From: Sphingomonas japonica
Lineage (GTDB): Bacteria > Pseudomonadota > Alphaproteobacteria > Sphingomonadales > Sphingomonadaceae
Assembly (NCBI RefSeq): GCF_006346325.1
Contig: NZ_VDYR01000001.1
Location: 1 to 64,000 of the forward strand
Reading direction: 5' to 3'
Length of the DNA stretch: 64,000 bases
The notes under the pieces: model-generated
Told to the model about the DNA's origin: nothing
Seen by the model: the letters and a program-made list of their open reading frames with translations, nothing else
The model's database searches: none
Shown: one piece after another, positions 28,136-36,971 of the stretch
Position numbering within the stretch: the first letter of the stretch is position 1
Layout of the letters: each line of letters starts with the position of its first letter
Program-made: the position numbers and the translations under genes

Positions 28136-30844
28136 TCAGGCCGTCTCCTGCGCGGCGCCATGCCCGATGGCGGCGGGGATGGAAAGGGCACGTACGCGCT
28201 CGATCGCTTCGTCGAGCGTGACGCGCGATACGGTCACACCCGGCGGAAAGGCGGTCAGCAGCCGCGACGGCATCGCTGCCGACAGCAGCACGAAGGCGCC
28301 CTTGTCGTCGGCGCGCCGGATCAGCCGCCCGAATGCCTGCGCCAATCGTGCGCGGACGATGCGATCGTCATAATCCTTGCCACCGCCCGCGAGGCGCCGC
28401 GCCGCGTGCAGTACGCTCGGCTTGGGCCACGGCACGCCCTCCATCACCACCAGCCGCAGCGACCGGCCCGGCACGTCGACGCCGTCGCGCAGCGCGTCGG
28501 TGCCGATCAGCGACGCGCGCGGATCGTCGCGGAAGATATCGACCAGCGTGCCGGTGTCGATCGGATCGACATGCTGTGCGAGCAGCGGCAGCCCTTCGCG
28601 TGCCAGCCGGTCGGCAATCCGCGCGTGGACGCCGCGCAGCCTTCGGATCGCCGTGAACAGGCCCAGTGTTCCACCGTCCGCCGCGACGATCAGGCGACCA
28701 TAGGCATTGGCGAGCGCGGGCAGGTCGCCGCGCTTGACGTCGGTGACGATCAGCACTTCGCTGTGGTTGGCATAATCGAACGGACTCGCCGCTTCGAACT
28801 CGCTCGGCGCGCGGATCAGGTGGCTGGCCCCGCTACGCGCGCGCGCGACGTCCCAGTCGCCGCCGCTCTTGAGCGTGGCCGAGGTGACGACGACGCCGTG
28901 CGCGCTTTTGAGCACCGTATCGGCGAAGGGTCGGGTCGGGTCGATCCAGTGGCGATGCAGCCCGATGTCGTATTCGCGCCCCTCGATGCGATCGACCGCC
29001 AGCCAATCGACGAAATCGGCGTCGGCGGGGCCGCCGATCCGCGCGATCAGCGCCAGCCACGCGCCGACCGTATCGGCACGCCACGAAAGCGAGGCGATCG
29101 CGCCTTCGATCCGCGCACGCGCCGGGCCGTCCATCCAGTCGGGCGCATCGGTCAGTACCGCCTCGAGCCGCCGCCCCAGCGCGACCAGCGGCCGCAGCAC
29201 CGCGTCGATCGAGGCTCCCGCCGGCCCCGCCGCTTCGACCAGCGCGCCGTCGGGCTCGGCCAATTCGGTTTCCAGGCCATATCCCGCATCTCCCGCGCCC
29301 TTGGTGTCGCGTGCGTACACCAACCCGCGCACGGCGCCGAGCAGCGCCTCGACCGGCCCGAACGGATCGCCCTCGGCGACGCGTTGCAACCATCCGTCCG
29401 ACGGCAGTGCCCGTGCCGCATCGATCGCCTGCTCGATGGCGGCGGCACCCTGCTCGTCATAGCTCGCCACGTCGGACAGCCGGGCCGCCAGCCCGCGCCG
29501 CCGTCCGCGCCCGCCGCCTTCGGGACCGACGATCCAGCGCCGGATCTCGATCGCCTCCTGTCCGGTCAGCGCCACCGAGAACATCGCATCGGCTGCGTCG
29601 AACAAGTGGTGCCCCTCGTCGAACACGTACCGCGTGGGGCGCGTCGTCGCCTCGCGCCCGCGCGCGGCATTGACCATCACCAATGCGTGGTTGGCGATGA
29701 CGATGTCGGCAGCCGCGCTCGCCCGCGCCGCGCGCTCGATGAAGCATTTTCGGTAATGCGGGCATCCGGCATAGATGCACTCGCCGCGCCGGTCGGTCAG
29801 AGCGGTCGATCCGTTGCGCCGGAATAGCGTCGGCAGCCAGCCGGGTAGGTCGCCGCCGACCATGTCCCCGTCGGCGGTATAGGCCGCCCAGCGCGCCACC
29901 AGTTGCGCCAGGATCGCAGCGCGCCCGGCAAAGCCGCCCTGCAGCGCGTCTTCGAGATTGAGCAGGCACGCGTAATTCTCGCGTCCCTTGCGCGTCACCA
30001 CCCGCGCCTTGCGTATTGCGGCATCGGGGAACAGCCGTTCGCTTTCATGTGCCAGTTGCCGCTGCAGCGCCTTGGTATAGGTCGATACCCAGACCGCGCC
30101 GTCGGCCTTTTCCGCCCATAGCGATGCTGGCGCGAGATAGCCCAATGTCTTGCCGATTCCGGTCCCCGCTTCTGCCAGCACCATGTTCGGCATGTCGCGC
30201 ACGTCGCGCGGCACGAAGGCGTGCGTGGCGGCGGCGGCGAACGCCCGTTGACCGTCGCGGGTTTCGGCACCCTTGCCGGTAAGGGTTTTCAGCCGCTGCT
30301 GCACGTCGCCAGGGTCAAGGCCGATCGTGCGCGGTGCGGGTCGGGGCGCCTGTTCATCCCATTCGGGCAGCATCGAATACAACCAGCGTTCGGGCTTTTC
30401 GGGTCTGGCGATGGCTTGCGTCACGATCGGCGCCCAGGACCAGCGCGCCCGGGCGAGCGATTGCGCGGCGTGCCACGCGCCTTCGCGCTCGGGCCAGTCG
30501 CGCTCGGCCGCGCCGAGCAGCGCCGCGGCGGCTTCACTCAGGAACGCCGCGACCGCATCGTCGCCGTCGGGCAGCGTCAGCCCGGTCGCAGCGGCCAGCC
30601 CCTTGGGAGTCGGCACCATGAAGCGCGCGGGAAACAGGAAGGCGAACAGCTCGAGGATGTCGAGCCCGGACAGTTCGGGATGGCCCAGCCGCTGCCCGAC
30701 CAGCGGCGCGTTGAGCAGGATCAGCGGCGTGTCGGCGGCGATGCGGATCGCCTCGCCGCGCCCGATCGGACGCGTCCTTCCGCCTTCGGCGATCCACACG
30801 CCGCCATGGCTGGCGTGGAGGGCGGGGTAGGGAAGCGCCGTCAT
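28136..30844 (-). CDS. DinG/XPD-like ATP-dependent DNA helicase
   Basis: 902 residues from MTALPYPALHASHGG. A 200-residue N-terminal extension precedes the superfamily 2 helicase. Walker A EAGTGIGKTLGYL is near 228 and the DEAH-type box is DEGH (VFDEGHHLFD, near 408). Four cysteines between them (about 292 in ENYACLL, then ECIYAGCPHYRKC near 353-366) match the iron-sulfur cluster of XPD/DinG helicases. Motif VI is ARLAQAFGRLIRRADDKG. It probably unwinds DNA 5'-3' in repair or at R-loops. DEGH replaces the usual DEAH. Confidence 0.92.
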   Translation of the reverse strand: MTALPYPALHASHGGVWIAEGGRTRPIGRGEAIRIAADTPLILLNAPLVGQRLGHPELSGLDILELFAFLFPARFMVPTPKGLAAATGLTLPDGDDAVAAFLSEAAAALLGAAERDWPEREGAWHAAQSLARARWSWAPIVTQAIARPEKPERWLYSMLPEWDEQAPRPAPRTIGLDPGDVQQRLKTLTGKGAETRDGQRAFAAAATHAFVPRDVRDMPNMVLAEAGTGIGKTLGYLAPASLWAEKADGAVWVSTYTKALQRQLAHESERLFPDAAIRKARVVTRKGRENYACLLNLEDALQGGFAGRAAILAQLVARWAAYTADGDMVGGDLPGWLPTLFRRNGSTALTDRRGECIYAGCPHYRKCFIERAARASAAADIVIANHALVMVNAARGREATTRPTRYVFDEGHHLFDAADAMFSVALTGQEAIEIRRWIVGPEGGGRGRRRGLAARLSDVASYDEQGAAAIEQAIDAARALPSDGWLQRVAEGDPFGPVEALLGAVRGLVYARDTKGAGDAGYGLETELAEPDGALVEAAGPAGASIDAVLRPLVALGRRLEAVLTDAPDWMDGPARARIEGAIASLSWRADTVGAWLALIARIGGPADADFVDWLAVDRIEGREYDIGLHRHWIDPTRPFADTVLKSAHGVVVTSATLKSGGDWDVARARSGASHLIRAPSEFEAASPFDYANHSEVLIVTDVKRGDLPALANAYGRLIVAADGGTLGLFTAIRRLRGVHARIADRLAREGLPLLAQHVDPIDTGTLVDIFRDDPRASLIGTDALRDGVDVPGRSLRLVVMEGVPWPKPSVLHAARRLAGGGKDYDDRIVRARLAQAFGRLIRRADDKGAFVLLSAAMPSRLLTAFPPGVTVSRVTLDEAIERVRALSIPAAIGHGAAQETA

Positions 30845-30884
30845 CTCTCCGGCTGTAGCGCGGACGGAACGAAAGCGAAACAGC

Positions 30885-31892
30885 TCAGCGCAGCAGCGCG
30901 TCGGCAAGCTGCTGGCGCAGCGCCGCCAGCGCCTCGGGCGTGCGCGTGCCCAGCACGCCGCGGGCGCTTTCGGGGACGTGCGCCATCGGGTCCCCGTCGG
31001 TCCGGAAGATATAATGGTCGAACAGCAGCTTCCAGGCCGCGCGCTCGTCGTCGGGAAGCTCGTGGATGGTCAGCGCTGCGTGCAGCAGCGACTGCATCGG
31101 CGTCATCGTCCGCGCCGGGCCGTCGCGCCACCAGTAGTTGACCATCGCTCCGACCGGGTCGAGGCCCTGCACGCCGTGCCACCACAGGCTGGGAAGATAG
31201 AGCGCATCGCCGGGTTCGAGCTCGGCGACTTCGGCGGCGTCCAGCGCGTCGGCAAAGCGCGGGAAGCGATCGAGGTCGGGCGCGTCCAGCTCGACCATGC
31301 TGGTCGGCTGTCCGGCCAGCGTGCGGTCGATCGGCCCGACATAGAGGTTGGCAAGCTGTGCGGTCGGAAACAGCGTGAACCGTCGCCGCCCGGCGACGAC
31401 GCACGCTAGGTTCTGCGGCAGGTCCCAGTGGATCGCAGTGCGCGCGCGGTTGCCGAGCCATAGCGATACCAGCATGTGGCGATCGGCATCGAGCAGTGGC
31501 ATCGGGTTGTTCACGGCGAAATCAGGGGCATGGCGGCGCAGCGGCAGAGCGCCGGCATATACCGACCACGGCTCGGCAACGTCGCGCTGACGCAGGATCA
31601 GGTCGAGCAGCTGCGCGATGGTCGCCCGCTTGCGATCGTGGTTGAACCCGGCAAAATCGTCGGTGAAACCGAACCGGCCCCGGATTTGGGGTGCGCCGAA
31701 CCAGGCTTCGCCCGGGACATCGGTCGCCGCATTGCGCAGATAGTCGGCCAGCGCATCGGACGATTGCCGTGCGGCGCGCACTGCCGGCCAATCCGCGACC
31801 AGCCCGCGCAGCACCGCCGGGCGATGCCGCGGCACGATATCGCGTTCGAACGCGGTGCGATCGACATCGCGATATTCGGCAACCGGCGTCAT
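30885..31892 (-). CDS. Cupin-like (JmjC-type) dioxygenase family protein
   Basis: 335 residues. A cupin-8/JmjC-like double-stranded beta-helix is suggested by IHWDLPQNLACVVAGRRRFTLFP (HxD, Fe ligands) and YLPSLWWHGVQGLDP (distal His). Such enzymes are 2-oxoglutarate- and Fe(II)-dependent protein or small-molecule hydroxylases; sphingomonads often hold several near TonB receptor genes. None is adjacent here. The substrate is not known. The stop lies 40 bases before the DinG-like start. Confidence 0.85.
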   Translation of the reverse strand: MTPVAEYRDVDRTAFERDIVPRHRPAVLRGLVADWPAVRAARQSSDALADYLRNAATDVPGEAWFGAPQIRGRFGFTDDFAGFNHDRKRATIAQLLDLILRQRDVAEPWSVYAGALPLRRHAPDFAVNNPMPLLDADRHMLVSLWLGNRARTAIHWDLPQNLACVVAGRRRFTLFPTAQLANLYVGPIDRTLAGQPTSMVELDAPDLDRFPRFADALDAAEVAELEPGDALYLPSLWWHGVQGLDPVGAMVNYWWRDGPARTMTPMQSLLHAALTIHELPDDERAAWKLLFDHYIFRTDGDPMAHVPESARGVLGTRTPEALAALRQQLADALLR

Positions 31893-31930
31893 CGGCCGGA
31901 ACTAGCAGCGCCGCAGCGCGCCCGCCAGCC

Positions 31931-32677
31931 TCACCCCATCCGGCGCAGCATCGCCTTTTTCAGCCGGTCGTGCGCCGACTTCTTGATCTGGCAGATGCGC
32001 GCAGCTCCGACGTTCAGGACCTGGCCGATCTCTTCGAGATTGAGTTCCTCGACATAATAAAGCTGGATCACCTGCGCCTCGCGCTCGGGCAATTCTCCGA
32101 TCGCCGCGATCAGCAAGTCGCGCGTGTCCGCCTCGGCGAGCGCTTCGAAGGCGTCGGGCTCGCTCGACATGAACCACGGCCCTTCGTCGGTATAGACCTC
32201 GTCGATCGAATCGAACCGTACCGGTTCGGCCGCAGCGTAATCGATGCGCAGCTTCTCGAGGCTGACGCCCAGCCGCTCGGCGACCTGATCCTCGCTCGGT
32301 CGCCTGCCGAACTCGGTGGTCAACGCCTCGACGGTACGGGCGTACTCGCGCTTGCGGCGCATCGCGCCCCGCGTCAGCGTCGCCTGACGACGCAATTCGT
32401 CGATCATCGCGCCGCGCAGCCGCGTCGACAGATATTGTTCGAAGGTCACCTGGCCGCGATCCTCGAAGCCATTGGCGGCCTCGACCAGCGCGATCATGCC
32501 GATCTGGATCAGGTCCTCGACCTCGATCAAGGTGCTCATGCTGCCATGGATGTGCCACGCGATGCGGCGCACCATCGGCAGGTGGCTGCGAACGAGCGCC
32601 TCGACATCGCGCGGTGCGGTACCGCTGCGGTCGTAGGTGAGGGGCGTGCCCTGCATCGGGCCGGTCATCGCGTTCAT
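31931..32677 (-). CDS. fliA: RNA polymerase sigma-28 factor for flagellar genes
   Basis: 248 residues, from the ATG that overlaps the flhA stop (ATGA). The regions are visible: sigma-2 (IEVEDLIQIGMIALVEAANGF, QYLSTRLRGAMIDELRR), sigma-3 (EFGRRPSEDQVAERLGVS) and sigma-4 (LPEREAQVIQLYYVEELNLEEIGQVLNVGAARICQI). FliA directs late flagellar genes such as flagellin and chemotaxis genes. Its partner anti-sigma FlgM is in the same arm. The frame is open further upstream, but that part is inside flhA. Confidence 0.93.
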   Translation of the reverse strand: MNAMTGPMQGTPLTYDRSGTAPRDVEALVRSHLPMVRRIAWHIHGSMSTLIEVEDLIQIGMIALVEAANGFEDRGQVTFEQYLSTRLRGAMIDELRRQATLTRGAMRRKREYARTVEALTTEFGRRPSEDQVAERLGVSLEKLRIDYAAAEPVRFDSIDEVYTDEGPWFMSSEPDAFEALAEADTRDLLIAAIGELPEREAQVIQLYYVEELNLEEIGQVLNVGAARICQIKKSAHDRLKKAMLRRMG

Positions 32678-34761
32678 GCCGCCAGCGCCTGCGGAGCGCC
32701 GATCACCGCGACGACCTCGACCGACTTTTCTTCCGGAACTTCGAAGAAGCTCATCACCGGCGTGTCGGGCAGGACGGTGCGGACGAGCTTGCGGATCGCG
32801 AGGCGGATCGCGGGCTGGACGACCAGCGCGAACGGCTTGGCTTCGGCGACCAGCGGACCTGCCGCCTGTTGCAGCGCTTCGGAAATGCGACGGCCGAGAT
32901 CGGGTTCGATAGTGTGGCGGCGCGACGGGTCCGAACGGACCGCTTGTCCAAGCAAGGCTTCCAATTGTCCCTCCAGCGTCATCACGCGCAGCGGCTCGCG
33001 CACGCCGCACAGTTTCTGGATGATCAGCGCGCCCAGTTCGGGGCGGATCAGTTCGACGATCTCCTCGGCATCGGCGCTGCGCTGCGCCGCGACGGCGATG
33101 GCGGCGGCGATGCGGCGGAATTCCTTGAGCGAGATGTTCTCGGCCAGCAGACCCTTGAGCACCTGGGTCAGCGTGGTCAGCGGCAGCGGCTGCGGGCATA
33201 GCGATGCCACCAGCTGCGCGGCGCGCTCCTTGAGCCCGTCGAGCAGCGCCTGGACCTCGTCGGGGCCCAGCAGATCGCTGGCATTCTGAACGAGCAACTG
33301 GTTGAGGTGCGTGGCGACGACGGTGCCGGGATCGACGACGAGATACCCCATGCCGGTCGCGGCATCGGCATCGCCCGCCGCGACCCACACCGCGTCCAGT
33401 CCGAAGGTCGGATCCTTGGCAGTCTTTCCGCGCAGCTTGCCCGATGCCTGACCGGTGTCGAGCGCGAGCATCTCGTCGGGCGATACGCTGTCCTCGCCGA
33501 CGACGACGCCGCCGATGACGATGCGATAGGTATAGGGCGCAAGGTTGATGTCGTCGCGCACGCGTACCTGCGGCACGACGAAGCCGAGTTCCTTCGACAG
33601 CTGGCGGCGCACGCCGGTGATGCGGTTCATCAACGGACCGCCGCGGCGTTCGTCGACCAGCGGCACGAGCCCATAGCCGATGTCGAGCATGACGTGCATC
33701 TGGTCGGACACTTCGTCCCAGCCGATCTTCGACAGGTCGGCGGGCGTGGCGGCTTCGGGTTCGGCGACCGGCGGCGGACGCTTCTCCGCCTTGCGCAGAT
33801 GCCAGGCGCCGAATGCAGCGGCAGCGGCGGCGGGCAGGATGATCAGGCTGGGCATGCCCGGCATCATTCCCAGCAGGCCAAGGATGCCTGCGACCGGCGT
33901 CCAGGTGCGCGGGCTTGCGAACTGGCTGCCGATCTGGCCGGACAGGTCGTGCGCCGAAGTGACGCGGGTAACGATCGCGGCGGCGGCGATCGACAGCATC
34001 AGCGCCGGGATCTGCGCCACCAGCGCATCGCCGATCGCCAGCATGATGTAGGTTTCGGCTGCGGCGCCGACCGCAAGGCCGTGACTGACCACGCCCAGGA
34101 TCAACCCGCCGACGATGTTGATCCCCAGGATCAGCAGACCAGCGATCGCGTCTCCCTTCACGAACTTGGACGAACCGTCCATCGCGCCGTAGAAATCCGC
34201 TTCGGTACCGACTTCGATGCGGCGCGCGCGCGCCTCGTCGGGGGTCAGCAGCCCGGCGTTCAAGTCGGCGTCGATCGCCATCTGCTTGCCGGGCAAGGCG
34301 TCGAGCGTAAAGCGCGCCGCGACTTCGGAGACGCGGCCCGCGCCCTTGGTGACGACGATCATGTTGATGATCAGCAGGATCGCGAACACGAACAGGCCGA
34401 CGACATAGTCGCCGCCGATCAGGAAATTGCCGAACGCCTCAATGACATGCCCCGCCGCCGCGCCGCCTTCGTGTCCGTGGACGAGCACGACGCGCGTCGA
34501 GGCGACGTTGAGGCCGAGCCGGAACAGCGTCGCGAGCAGCAGAACCGTCGGAAAGGCCGAGAAATCGAGCGGCTTCTGCGCGTTCAACGCGACCATCAAC
34601 ACCGCGAGCGAGATCATGATGTTGATGATGAAGAAGATGTCGAGCAGGAATGCCGGGATCGGCACCACCAACAGCACGACCAGCAGCAGGATCGCGACCG
34701 GCAAGGCCGACCCGCGCGCGGAGGCGAGCATATTCGCCCGGCCGAACATCGCCATGTTCAT
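32674..34761 (-). CDS. flhA: Flagellar type III export gate protein FlhA
   Basis: 695 residues. The N-terminal 320 residues have about eight hydrophobic segments with the FHIPEP-family signature (LATLFRLGLNVASTRVVL and GKQMAIDADLNAGLL). A charged linker then leads to the cytosolic domain (about 345-695), with VVDPGTVVATHLNQLL and QALLDGLKERAAQLV. FlhA is the proton-coupled gate subunit that binds late substrate/chaperone complexes. Overlap with fliA downstream suggests coupled expression. The partner gate gene flhB is not in the window. Confidence 0.97.
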   Translation of the reverse strand: MNMAMFGRANMLASARGSALPVAILLLVVLLVVPIPAFLLDIFFIINIMISLAVLMVALNAQKPLDFSAFPTVLLLATLFRLGLNVASTRVVLVHGHEGGAAAGHVIEAFGNFLIGGDYVVGLFVFAILLIINMIVVTKGAGRVSEVAARFTLDALPGKQMAIDADLNAGLLTPDEARARRIEVGTEADFYGAMDGSSKFVKGDAIAGLLILGINIVGGLILGVVSHGLAVGAAAETYIMLAIGDALVAQIPALMLSIAAAAIVTRVTSAHDLSGQIGSQFASPRTWTPVAGILGLLGMMPGMPSLIILPAAAAAAFGAWHLRKAEKRPPPVAEPEAATPADLSKIGWDEVSDQMHVMLDIGYGLVPLVDERRGGPLMNRITGVRRQLSKELGFVVPQVRVRDDINLAPYTYRIVIGGVVVGEDSVSPDEMLALDTGQASGKLRGKTAKDPTFGLDAVWVAAGDADAATGMGYLVVDPGTVVATHLNQLLVQNASDLLGPDEVQALLDGLKERAAQLVASLCPQPLPLTTLTQVLKGLLAENISLKEFRRIAAAIAVAAQRSADAEEIVELIRPELGALIIQKLCGVREPLRVMTLEGQLEALLGQAVRSDPSRRHTIEPDLGRRISEALQQAAGPLVAEAKPFALVVQPAIRLAIRKLVRTVLPDTPVMSFFEVPEEKSVEVVAVIGAPQALAA

Positions 34762-34765
34762 GCGC

Positions 34766-35665
34766 TCAGGCCCCCAGGTTCGCGAGCATCAGATATGCCA
34801 GCCGCGCGGTGTCGGGCGTCGGGCGCAGCGGATCGATCATGCTGCGCGCGAAAGCCTGTCCCTGCGGTTGCGCAGGGGTCTGCGGCGTCAGCACATTGAG
34901 GTTGGCCAGGGTGGTCTGGACCCAGTGATCGTCGCGCTCGACCGCGCCGTTACCGAGGACGACGTCGAGCGCGCCGATCGAATAGCTGGTGTCGGGCGCG
35001 GCAGTCGATGCCAGCGCCTGCGTTGCCGATCCACTGCCACCCGCCATCTGCGCGCCGCGATCGAGCTTGCTGCCGAAACGCTGGTAGATTTCGCCCAGTG
35101 AGCGCGGATAGCCGTTGGGACCGTAGAAGATCCCGCGATTGGCGCGCGCGGCGCTCGGAAACATCGCCGCGGCGTTACGTCCGGGATTGGTCTGCATCGC
35201 CGACAGGAACGACTTGGCGCCGCCCAGCCCCAGGAAATGGGCCATGTACAAGTCGGTGCCATTGGCGGGACGATCAAGCGTCGCCTCCAGTGCAGCCTTG
35301 TTGTCGGACGCGTGCTCGGCCGCCATCAGCGACGCGGCTTGCGGATTGGAGCGAAGTTGCAGGATCGCCTGCCGCGTCGCCGGATCGCTGACCATATAGC
35401 GGCCGCCCGAGGTCTGGCGGATGCTGTCGGCGGCCCACGCCATGCCGTGCTCGGCACCGTGCATCTTGACGACGCCGAGCCAGCTCTGCTCGATGAATTG
35501 ATACAGGCCGGTCGCCGACGACGTTCGCGCACGCGCATTGGCCCGCATGCCGCTCTCGACCTGCGCCTGGCCGAGCAGATAGTTGAAATCGACGCCGGTC
35601 TTCTGACTGGCGTTCGCGATCGCGGATTGGACGTTGGTCGTGGAGGCGACTGGCGTAACGCTCAT
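34766..35665 (-). CDS. Lytic transglycosylase, probable flagellar muramidase
   Basis: 299 residues. An SLT domain lies near the N-terminus: LLGQAQVESGMRANARA with the catalytic Glu, and SATGLYQFIEQSW; the 1F-type GLYQF motif is clear. The rest is low-complexity with no strong signal peptide, so it may be exported by the flagellar system. It is five bases upstream of flhA, and the window's flgJ lacks a muramidase domain. I infer this enzyme opens the peptidoglycan for the rod. It follows a perfect sigma-54 promoter. Confidence 0.85.
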   Translation of the reverse strand: MSVTPVASTTNVQSAIANASQKTGVDFNYLLGQAQVESGMRANARARTSSATGLYQFIEQSWLGVVKMHGAEHGMAWAADSIRQTSGGRYMVSDPATRQAILQLRSNPQAASLMAAEHASDNKAALEATLDRPANGTDLYMAHFLGLGGAKSFLSAMQTNPGRNAAAMFPSAARANRGIFYGPNGYPRSLGEIYQRFGSKLDRGAQMAGGSGSATQALASTAAPDTSYSIGALDVVLGNGAVERDDHWVQTTLANLNVLTPQTPAQPQGQAFARSMIDPLRPTPDTARLAYLMLANLGA

Positions 35666-35702
35666 CGGGTCCTGCTGTGGCTATCCGTCATGCGGATCGT
35701 CC

Positions 35703-35718
35703 AGCAAGGAGCGTGCCA
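35703..35718 (-). promoter_or_regulatory. Sigma-54 (-24/-12) promoter for SLT-flhA-fliA
   Basis: The minus strand reads TGGCACG-CTCC-TTGCT, a perfect match to TGGCACG-N4-TTGCW. Transcription should begin near 35693, leaving a 28-base leader before the transglycosylase ATG at 35665. The rpoN gene is in the same window. Confidence 0.85.
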
Positions 35719-35735
35719 GCCGCGCCGGCGCGCGA

Positions 35736-36047
35736 TCAGGCGTAGCGCATCGCGCCCGGGGCGTAGGGAGCGGCACCGGCACCGGCAATCGTCTGCAGGC
35801 GGCGGCGAACATTTGCCGCCATCAGGTTGACGTAGATGCGCGCGGTCTCGTTCAGCTTGTGGGCTTCGTCGGCAAGCGCGGTGATCTCGGGCGAGATCGG
35901 CTCGTCGTCGTTTGCGGCAACGGCCTCGATATGCACCAGCTTGGCTTCGGTCGCGGCTTCGAGCGCGGGCACGTCGTTCGCCTTGAGCGCTGCGATCTCG
36001 GCGTGCAGGCTCTCGATCACCGCGATCAGCGCGTCGCGCCTATTCAT
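35736..36047 (-). CDS. FlgN-like flagellar export chaperone
   Basis: 103 residues, mostly alpha-helical, with HKLNETARIYVNLMAANVRRRLQTIAG near the C-terminus, like the amphipathic substrate-binding helix of FlgN chaperones for FlgK and FlgL. It overlaps flgM by eight bases, the usual flgM-flgN order, and both hook-junction genes are in the window. Sequence evidence alone is modest, and position carries much of the call. The sigma-54 enhancer-like palindrome 35803-35818 lies inside its 3' part. Confidence 0.65.
   Translation of the reverse strand: MNRRDALIAVIESLHAEIAALKANDVPALEAATEAKLVHIEAVAANDDEPISPEITALADEAHKLNETARIYVNLMAANVRRRLQTIAGAGAAPYAPGAMRYA
35803..35818. promoter_or_regulatory. FlbD-like enhancer palindrome (minus-arm)
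   Basis: CGGCGA-ACAT-TTGCCG, one base from a perfect palindrome and the same 6-4-6 arrangement as 38257-38272. Its centre is about 100 bp upstream of the sigma-54 promoter at 35703-35718 in the minus direction. It resembles the ftr elements bound by FlbD in Caulobacter, as I remember them. Confidence 0.55.
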
Positions 36048-36336
36048 TGGGACGCCAGTTCAGCTTGAGGGCCAGCATGCGATCGGCGATCGTGGCGGGC
36101 ATGATCGGGAAGCGACCATCCGCGATGGCCCTGCGGATCTCGGCCACGCGCTCGGTATCGACCGGTGGCGCGGCCGACAGCAGCCGTGCCGATGCCGCGA
36201 TGCTGTCGCTGCTCGTCGCCTGCGCCTGGGCATCGGTCGAGGCTGCTGCCGCATTGCCGCCGGCAGCCGACGACACCCGCGCAACGCTGCGACGATCGAC
36301 CGGAGTCGAGGGCTTGAAGCCGATAGGGTCCACCAT
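36040..36336 (-). CDS. flgM: Anti-sigma-28 factor FlgM
   Basis: 98 residues. The N-terminus (MVDPIGFKPSTPVDRRSV) is unstructured, as in FlgM. The C-terminal half, SIAASARLLSAAPPVDTERVAEIRRAIADGRFPIMPATIADRMLAL, carries the sigma-28-binding helices and the RVAEIRRAI motif. FlgM holds FliA inactive until the hook is finished and it is exported. It overlaps the flgN-like gene. A weak TAAAG-type element in the 81 bases upstream (36337-36417) is not convincing as a sigma-28 promoter. Confidence 0.9.
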   Translation of the reverse strand: MVDPIGFKPSTPVDRRSVARVSSAAGGNAAAASTDAQAQATSSDSIAASARLLSAAPPVDTERVAEIRRAIADGRFPIMPATIADRMLALKLNWRPNE

Positions 36337-36417
36337 GTCCGCGATCCTTCAATCGTGCTGACAAGGCTGGAAACGACCGGACGCGCGAGACCTTTAGAAG
36401 AAATAAATGCGCCGGTG

Positions 36418-36945
36418 TCATTCGGCCCAGCCCGGCAGCGTCGCATGCCCGGCTTCGACCGCGATGGCGTGGATCGGCGGCTTCTTGTCGTCGATCTTGA
36501 CCAGCACGCGCGCGCCAACCGCTGCGTCGCCCATCGCGATGCCGTCGCGACTGATGCTGAAGCCGGGCGATCCGGCCTCCACGACGATCGGGTCGCCGCG
36601 CTTGATGACGATTTCGGGCTTGGCAATCGGCACCGGCGCGCTGGCGGCGAGCACGGCACGCGGTGCCGCCTTGGCGCCCTGAACCGGCACGAAGATCTTC
36701 CAGACCGGCGCCATGCAGCGCACCACGACGGCGTCATGCGCATCGCTGCGCCATTCGAACTGCGGCATCGCGCAGCTCGCGAGTTTGAGACGGGTATCGA
36801 CAGCGGCGGTCGCGCCGCCGTCCTCGCCGATCGCCTTGCCGGTGAACTGGCCGACGGCGGTGTCGATCAGGCGGGTGTCCTGAAACCGCTGCTGCGCGGC
36901 GGCGGGGCTGGCGATCAGCAAAAGCGGAATGGCGAGGCGATACAT
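36418..36945 (-). CDS. flgA: Flagellar P-ring assembly chaperone FlgA
   Basis: 175 residues from MYRLAIPLLLIASPAAAQQ, a signal peptide following GGAGAG. The C-terminal SAF domain is seen in VPIAKPEIVIKRGDPIVVEAGSPGFSISRDGIAMGDAAVGARVLV. FlgA stabilises FlgI in the periplasm during P-ring assembly. It is 26 bases downstream of the MotB-like stop, so it belongs to the operon started at the motA-like gene. Confidence 0.92.
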   Translation of the reverse strand: MYRLAIPLLLIASPAAAQQRFQDTRLIDTAVGQFTGKAIGEDGGATAAVDTRLKLASCAMPQFEWRSDAHDAVVVRCMAPVWKIFVPVQGAKAAPRAVLAASAPVPIAKPEIVIKRGDPIVVEAGSPGFSISRDGIAMGDAAVGARVLVKIDDKKPPIHAIAVEAGHATLPGWAE

Positions 36946-36971
36946 CGTTGCTCTCCGAAGAATTGGCGGCG

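Noticed and set aside
28160..29827. Plus-strand frame of 555 codons opposite the DinG-like gene
   Set aside because: Antisense shadow; no recognisable domain.
33307..34899. Plus-strand frame of 530 codons opposite flhA
   Set aside because: Shadow of flhA; Asp/Arg/His-rich without motif.
36337..36417. TAAAG-N-GTCGTTT as a sigma-28 promoter for flgM
   Set aside because: Only about half of the -10 positions match; not better than chance.
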